NCBI GenBank assembly: GCA_002633005.1
Contig: NMRA01000186.1
Span: forward strand, 300,702-364,701
Direction: 5' to 3'
Source: Phoronis australis
Lineage: Eukaryota; Phoronida; Phoronidae
DNA length: 64,000 nt
Below, piece by piece: positions 58,990 through 64,000 of the stretch (position 1 is the stretch's first letter; each line of letters starts with the position of its first letter). Made by a program: the position numbers and the translations under genes. The notes under the pieces were generated by a model that was not told the origin of the DNA, ran no database searches, and saw only the letters and a list, made by a program, of their open reading frames with translations.

Positions 58990-60180
58990 CTGCGCCATCA
59001 TTCTTAATAGAGTCAATTTCATGGAGATATTTGCATACGCAGGTTTGAGTAGCCAGGGTATCAGAAATTTGATCGAGACATTGCTCATGGAGAAAGGGAA
59101 AGTTATCTACATCAGTTGGTGTAATGTGGCTTTTGTTCGCGAAAAAAATGAGGAATAGCTCACACTTGTCAACTCTACTTAGGTTGGAAGGTTACTCTTG
59201 TGGTTCTAACTGGGTAAGAGGATTGTTGTTGACGGTAGCTCATATTGATGATATCCCAGTATTTTGGAGTTCATGCTTACACGTACATTGCTTTTTGTGG
59301 TGATCGGCTTTGGCTTGATTTACTAAAGTCCCTACCAAGAGTGACTGCTTCAAAGTATCTGTTGTAGACTACAGTGTTTTATGATTTTCTGAAGGAGCTG
59401 TAAAGTCAAGTTCTAGTGCAGATTGTCCGCTTAACATCTCCTAAAGAAGAACTCCTGGTTGTATAACACATAGCACATGCACAAAATACAACAGGCCTAA
59501 TGATCGCTGCTAGCCCAGTACATTTAGACAAAATGTCTCGAGTCATCCCATTCACAATAGCAAGACGTCTTGCAAACTGTAGTATGTGGATTCCATGTGT
59601 ATCGTGTAAACTGGAGTGCTTGGGGTGGAGCATGATGAACTAAACTCGCTTGATCGGGACAGCATGAAACGAGTCGACTTACGGTTGCGCACACACCAAG
59701 AGAACTGGCTCGAATTTATTTTTTCACAATACAAGGTGTGAGTTTTCAAACCGAAGTTCATAGATTTTCGGCTTGAGCGCGAGCGCGATCATCTTTGCCA
59801 CAAGGAGGTCTGGAAGTCTCATAAACATAAATATTTTTGTCCACTGGTCAGATATTGCAAAAATTGATAGGCTGTTACACAATTAACGTCGGTCGTTAAC
59901 AGGTATCAACGTATTCGCAGCAGTCCTTTTATGGACTACCAGTTCACCCAGAAGGGCTGTTAAACTTACAAAAATATATATCGCGCTTCATGCTGGCATT
60001 TGCGTAGCCAACACTATAACTTTCCGTTCACACGCACCCTTTTCCGTGTTACTAAAACGCCCGAAAATTTCCGAATACACGCCCATGGCGATATCTACGG
60101 AAACTCCCGGTAACTCAATCTTATTTCTGGTAAATGACATTCGTTTCCATCTTGCCTTTTCCAAAATTACTGTGCTGCGT
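58990..60180. other. No gene recognised
   Basis: Short frames only. Two minus-strand frames at 59406-59761 have no family resemblance and overlap each other. No repeats of note beyond AT-rich stretches. Confidence 0.4.
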
Positions 60181-60192
60181 TGACGGCCGGAA

Positions 60193-60551
60193 TCAAATTA
60201 GGGATCGCTCAATATGTGCCTGAAAACCACGTTCCCACAAATGGTACATCACTGTTTTTGTCCATCGAATGCACTTACACGTTGGAGAAACCTTCATCAA
60301 ATATTCGTTTCTGTGACGGAACGAAGCACGATTTTTTAAAAATGAGCTGCCGCGATCCCACTTTGGCTTCTGAACTGAGCGCTTGAGTCCACCGTGCACT
60401 GCCATACCCTGCGTGTGCGATGCACAAACCCGTGCCATTTCTCAATGATCTTAGGGTCTTTTGGAAACACAAAAACTGAAATATCGTCTGTCCAAGTGTG
60501 ATTACTGCGTCCTCCGCCCGCGCACCTTTTCATAACACTCACGTGAGGCAA
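60193..60551 (-). pseudogene. THAP zinc finger relic
   Basis: Starts MPHVSVMKRCAGGGRSN; the second zinc cysteine is Arg (CGC). SVFVFPKDPKIIEKWHGFVHRTRRVW follows as in THAP cores, then AAAHF in place of CSAHF directly followed by a stop; in another frame KKSCFVPSQ continues the domain. Two of four zinc ligands are gone and a frameshift separates the last part. Related to the relic at 9481-9783. Confidence 0.6.
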
Positions 60552-61109
60552 TATTCAACACTCCGACTCACACGCAACACAATGGCGGAATATCGGAAAA
60601 AGACTTCCACTGATGACATCACACAATTTTAATTTTTTTAACTTTGCGTTTATTTCATATTACAAGTACACAAATTGAAGAAGAAATACTTAAAATATCA
60701 TACCAAAATTGTTGGTAAGCGAATTAAAACACTTATGATCATGATGTGAACGATTTGACATGTCATCACTACTGAGTTTTAGTGGCTTGACAACAGATAA
60801 CTAAAAGTCATTTTCTGAGTCAGGGCAGCGAACTAAGGATCAAGAAATCTCAGTCTACAATTTCAATAAAGATTTAGACATACATTTTATGCCATTCTAT
60901 ATTAAACGATATTGTAGCTTATTGCCAACATGGTACACTAAGCCTTAATTGAAGGCAAAGCTAGTTTTATCTTCAGTTTGAAATCATGCACTTGTGTTAT
61001 GTTTACTAATATACTCAAATTGATTAAACAGTTTGGAAAAGAAAGTTCAAGCAACACAACTCTAACGCTTACAATAACTAAAATAACAATATAATTCATA
61101 TAATTAAAA

Positions 61110-61370
61110 GTGACGTTGAAGATGGTGCTGGTGCTGTTGGGACTGTGGCAGTGATGTTACTGGCTGTGATGGTGGTGGTGGTTTTAGAGGCTGTTTTTAG
61201 TAGTGTGGGTGGCAGTGGTGGTGTGGAATGTTAGCGTCTGTGTTGTAGGCGGTGTTACTGGCTATGGTGCGGTGNTGTTCGTGGTGGAGCGGTGTTCGTG
61301 GTGGAGCGGTGTTCGTGGTGTAGCGGTGTTCGTGGTGGAGCGGTGTTCGTGGTTTAGCGCTGGTGTTGTA
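61110..61370. repeat. GTG-rich simple repeat with an 18-bp minisatellite
   Basis: Gradient of GGTGGTG / GTTGG words. From 61266 an 18-bp unit GCGGTGTTCGTGGTGGAG is repeated about five times with one or two changes per copy; an N lies in it at 61275. The open frame through it (61203-61406) is a product of the repeat. Confidence 0.8.
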
Positions 61371-61409
61371 GCATGTAGCATAGGTTTACTGATGACTGCT
61401 GTTTAGTGT

Positions 61410-62124
61410 GTTGGGCACCAAAAATGAAACAAGTGTTCTTCCAATAAAACCCCTTCACATAGGTACTGTTCAATCCCAAGGTTACAGGAGTCCACACTGG
61501 GCTGAACATCATTAAGAGTGACCGCTCTTCAGCGGGAAGGTTTAGTTTTTACCGGTAATTCTGTCTATAAAAATTTAATCATTCAATCTGAAAACTTCAA
61601 CATTGATCGCGAATATGACCTGTTCACCTTACGAGCAAACAAAGCAATGTTTGTACGATTGATACCCTATGCTGTGTCCTCAATGATTTACGTATGGCGA
61701 CTCACCAGAACGTGCGTGTGTACGCATCTTACGTCAGCAACATACTAGTATTAACCGTCTTTAGTTAAATTTGAGTTAATGACCCAAATACATGTCCATC
61801 TCCTTATTTAAGGTTGTTGTAAGCACTACGCATTCTGCTGGTTGAGCCTATAACGCGCATTCTCACCTGAATACTTACAACTCAAGGGTCTAATGCAAAA
61901 TGATCAACTACAATCACTAAGGATAATTTTATGCTTGTAAGACTTGATTAGCATCCAGAATAGCACATCGACAGTTCAACAGCTATACATTCTTACTTTT
62001 TATTTTAGATGAGCTAAATACAAACACTTTAGTGTTATCAGTTACTTTTTGAGTGAAATTTGTATGTCCGTCTTAGAACTGACTGACAATTAATTTATCA
62101 ATCCGTAGGACTATCTTTCACCTC
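61410..62124. other. 3' flank of the LRR gene, no other gene
   Basis: A plus-strand frame at 61518-61748 (76 codons) has no family resemblance. Otherwise AT-rich spacer. Confidence 0.4.
61999..62004 (-). terminator. Poly(A) signal of the LRR-Ig gene
   Basis: TTTATT on the plus strand (AATAAA on the coding strand), about 120 bases after the stop codon at 62125. Confidence 0.5.
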
Positions 62125-64000
62125 TTACGTCGTTATCAACCGCTTGATGTAACCAACAACCAGAACGAGCCCAACGGAGGAAACCACAAAACCAGTTGCG
62201 CAGACGATGAGTGCAATTTCGACTCCTTCCACGTCTTCTGGATTCTTGTGAAACGATTGAGACTTTCCCAATTTGAAAGCGGCATGACCCATCATATTTT
62301 CTGCCTCGCACAAATACTCGTTAACGCGAGACAACTGCATGTCAGGTGCTCTGACAGCGACTTTTCTTGAGCTATATGGATAGGAAGAATGACTGGAAAC
62401 ACTTAAGACTGATTCGGGCAAGTTTCGAATTTGAATTTTGGGCGCTGGGTCTCCAGAAAAGACACACTCGACAGTAGCAACCTCGGCCACCGTCATTATT
62501 GCTAATCTGGTTAAAACTGGTTTCTGGCACGTTAGTTTGAAAGAGGTAAAATTCCGCATGGTTACAGTGGCTGGTGTGGAACAAACCCGATGGGTGTTTC
62601 GTAGTAACATCAGAGATCCATTCTTTAAAAGTTCCTGAAGAGGCTGCAAACGACAATTACAATGGAGAGGGTTTCCCGTAAACAAAAGCTCCATCGGTTT
62701 CGTTGACTTCGTGTCGGCCATTTTCTGGAAACTATCAATAGAAATCGATCGCAGTTTGTTGTAAGATATATCTACTTGCATAGCTTGTGGTAACGCGTTT
62801 TCGGCTATAAATTCAATTTGGTTATGACCAAGTTGAATTGATACAAGTTTCTTCAAGTTGCCGAACAGCTTGGCCTGGATGGTTATTAACCGGTTGTTTG
62901 TAAGTGACAATTCCTTGAGATTCTCAAGGTTGTTAAAGGAACCACGTTCTATTTGTTCAATCATATTGTGTCCCAGGTTAAGGTGACGAAGTGATCGCGA
63001 AGCGTTCTTGAACATTGCTAAATCAACGTAGTGCAATCGATTGCCGTTCAACCTTAATACCTCCAAGCTCGAAAGCCTTTGGAAACCAGCCTCTTCCACG
63101 TGTTCGATCAAATTTGATTCAAAGGAGGCCACTGTCAGAGAGCTAGACGTCAGTATATGTTGATCAAGTATCCTCAGTTTATTATTTTTTAATTCCAGTG
63201 ACGTAAGATTAGGTAGAGCTTCCAGAGTACCAGGCTTTATCAGGTGTATGCTGTTTTTGGACAGATCAATTCTTTTGAGGTTTCCAAGTCCAAAAAACAT
63301 CGTTGCAGAAACGGTTTTTAGCTTATTTGACACCAGACTGAGAGAATACGTCTTAGTTTGATGGGAAAACGCATGACTTTCTATGCGCCGAATCTTCATC
63401 CTGTTCAAGCTGATAATCCGACCTCGAATGTTTTTTAGAAGAGTTCGACCAACAGTCACGTCTCTTCTTCCAAGGTAGTGGATGTGAATAATGGGTGCCG
63501 AAACTAGCTTTTGAAAGGTACTATTGTCGTTTAGTGCGCGTACAGAGATCTCCAGACTTGAGCTCACACGTATGGCCGAGGACAAAACCCCTGGATTTCT
63601 CACCTCTATTCTTAAACACTCCAAACTTCGATTGAAAATTACGTCCCGTGGGATAATAGACAAAGCATTGCCGTGAATAATCAACTCTCTTAAACTTTCT
63701 GGCAAATGGAACATTGTCGTTAAATTGTTCTTAGAAATATCCAGACTTTTGAGATTCTCTGTTTGTTGAAATGTATTGAAGTCCACGTATGATAAACCGC
63801 CATCGCTGACGTCTAATTGGGTTAAGCTCGATAGTCCATTTAGCATGCCACTAGTCAAGTTAGTTAGATTATTTTCACCGAGAGCAATAAAGTTCAAAGA
63901 AGCAAGGTTTTCGAAAATCCCTTCTGGTAACTCATAAATATTGCTCGAGTATAAGAACAGTTGTTCAAGGTGACGAACAGCCTCGAATGTTGATTTGGAC
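62125..64000 (-). CDS. LRR-Ig single-pass membrane protein (5' part outside window)
   Basis: Open from the right edge to TAA at 62125, 624 codons with no intron. The first in-frame Leu/TTG-type starts near 63897 are internal: the frame continues in LRR sequence (FEAVRHLEQLFLYSSN, ELPEGIFENL) to base 64000. It has about 14 leucine-rich repeats, with a less regular middle (63360-63640, RVSSSLEISV, HIHYLGRRDV), and a C-terminal cap with NPLHCNC ... VCSTP ... LTC. One Ig domain follows (VECVFSGDPAPK ... EYLCEAENMMG), then a stalk, a transmembrane helix (IALIVCATGFVVSSVGLVLVV) and a tail of only about 9 residues (GYIKRLITT). The layout is that of LRIG/LINGO/AMIGO-like adhesion or receptor-modulating proteins. 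The tail is too short to signal, so it would act through partners. No TIR domain, so not a Toll receptor. Confidence 0.85.
   Translation of the reverse strand, partial: SKSTFEAVRHLEQLFLYSSNIYELPEGIFENLASLNFIALGENNLTNLTSGMLNGLSSLTQLDVSDGGLSYVDFNTFQQTENLKSLDISKNNLTTMFHLPESLRELIIHGNALSIIPRDVIFNRSLECLRIEVRNPGVLSSAIRVSSSLEISVRALNDNSTFQKLVSAPIIHIHYLGRRDVTVGRTLLKNIRGRIISLNRMKIRRIESHAFSHQTKTYSLSLVSNKLKTVSATMFFGLGNLKRIDLSKNSIHLIKPGTLEALPNLTSLELKNNKLRILDQHILTSSSLTVASFESNLIEHVEEAGFQRLSSLEVLRLNGNRLHYVDLAMFKNASRSLRHLNLGHNMIEQIERGSFNNLENLKELSLTNNRLITIQAKLFGNLKKLVSIQLGHNQIEFIAENALPQAMQVDISYNKLRSISIDSFQKMADTKSTKPMELLFTGNPLHCNCRLQPLQELLKNGSLMLLRNTHRVCSTPATVTMRNFTSFKLTCQKPVLTRLAIMTVAEVATVECVFSGDPAPKIQIRNLPESVLSVSSHSSYPYSSRKVAVRAPDMQLSRVNEYLCEAENMMGHAAFKLGKSQSFHKNPEDVEGVEIALIVCATGFVVSSVGLVLVVGYIKRLITT

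Noticed and set aside
61203-61406. Plus-strand frame rich in Val and Trp
   Set aside because: Translation of a GTG-rich simple repeat containing an N.
1-64000. CRISPR arrays, bacterial operons, tRNA or rRNA genes
   Set aside because: Looked for regularly spaced short repeats, ribosome-binding sites and tRNA B-box words (GGTTCGANNCC). None supported; the sequence is animal nuclear DNA.

Overview
This window is nuclear DNA from an animal. The genes are split by introns with GT..AG borders. Their products are metazoan extracellular modules (von Willebrand A, complement-control-protein/sushi, leucine-rich-repeat plus Ig). Most of the remaining sequence is decayed transposons of animal type: a non-LTR element with RNase H, an L1-like LINE, a Penelope-like element, THAP-bearing DNA transposons and many MITE-like inverted repeats. 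The species cannot be told from the sequence. A marine invertebrate, for example a non-vertebrate deuterostome, is a reasonable guess and no more. All splice sites were read by eye.

Main result: on the minus strand, nine exons spread from 52980 to 19383 join in frame into one predicted 1021-residue protein. Exon 1 (signal peptide plus vWA-like domain) lies 19.5 kb upstream of the rest. Six 4-Cys CCP modules and one 6-Cys variant follow, each on its own phase 1-1 exon. A last exon carries a transmembrane helix and a Ser-rich acidic tail of about 175 residues. I call this gene A. A second copy of its 5' half, gene B, lies downstream on the same strand: vWA exon 13836-12954, CCP exons 4887-4663 and 3620-3390. 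Its splice borders and phases are the same. It either runs off the left edge or decays there. The pair looks like a tandem duplication of a cell-surface vWA-CCP receptor. The modules recall complement factor B/C2, but the order differs and no protease domain is seen.

Layout: 0-4.9 kb is the 3' part of gene B plus a nearly exact 343-bp repeat next to an N. 4.9-12.9 kb is gene B intron 1 with MITEs, a TTAA-flanked THAP element and a possible stray exon. 12.9-13.8 kb is the gene B vWA exon. 13.8-19.2 kb is intergenic, with a candidate Cys-rich exon, two orphan histone-type stem-loops and a THAP relic. 19.2-32.6 kb holds exons 9 to 2 of gene A, with a THAP foldback element and a LINE in the introns. 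32.6-52.1 kb is gene A intron 1, filled with nested repeats, minisatellites, a THAP exon and a possible OATP-like fragment. 52.1-53 kb is gene A exon 1, with a 1.1-kb DNA transposon inserted 135 bp upstream of its ATG. 54-61 kb is a retroelement and THAP graveyard. 62.1-64 kb is the 3' part of an intronless LRR-Ig transmembrane protein gene (minus strand, open at the right edge).
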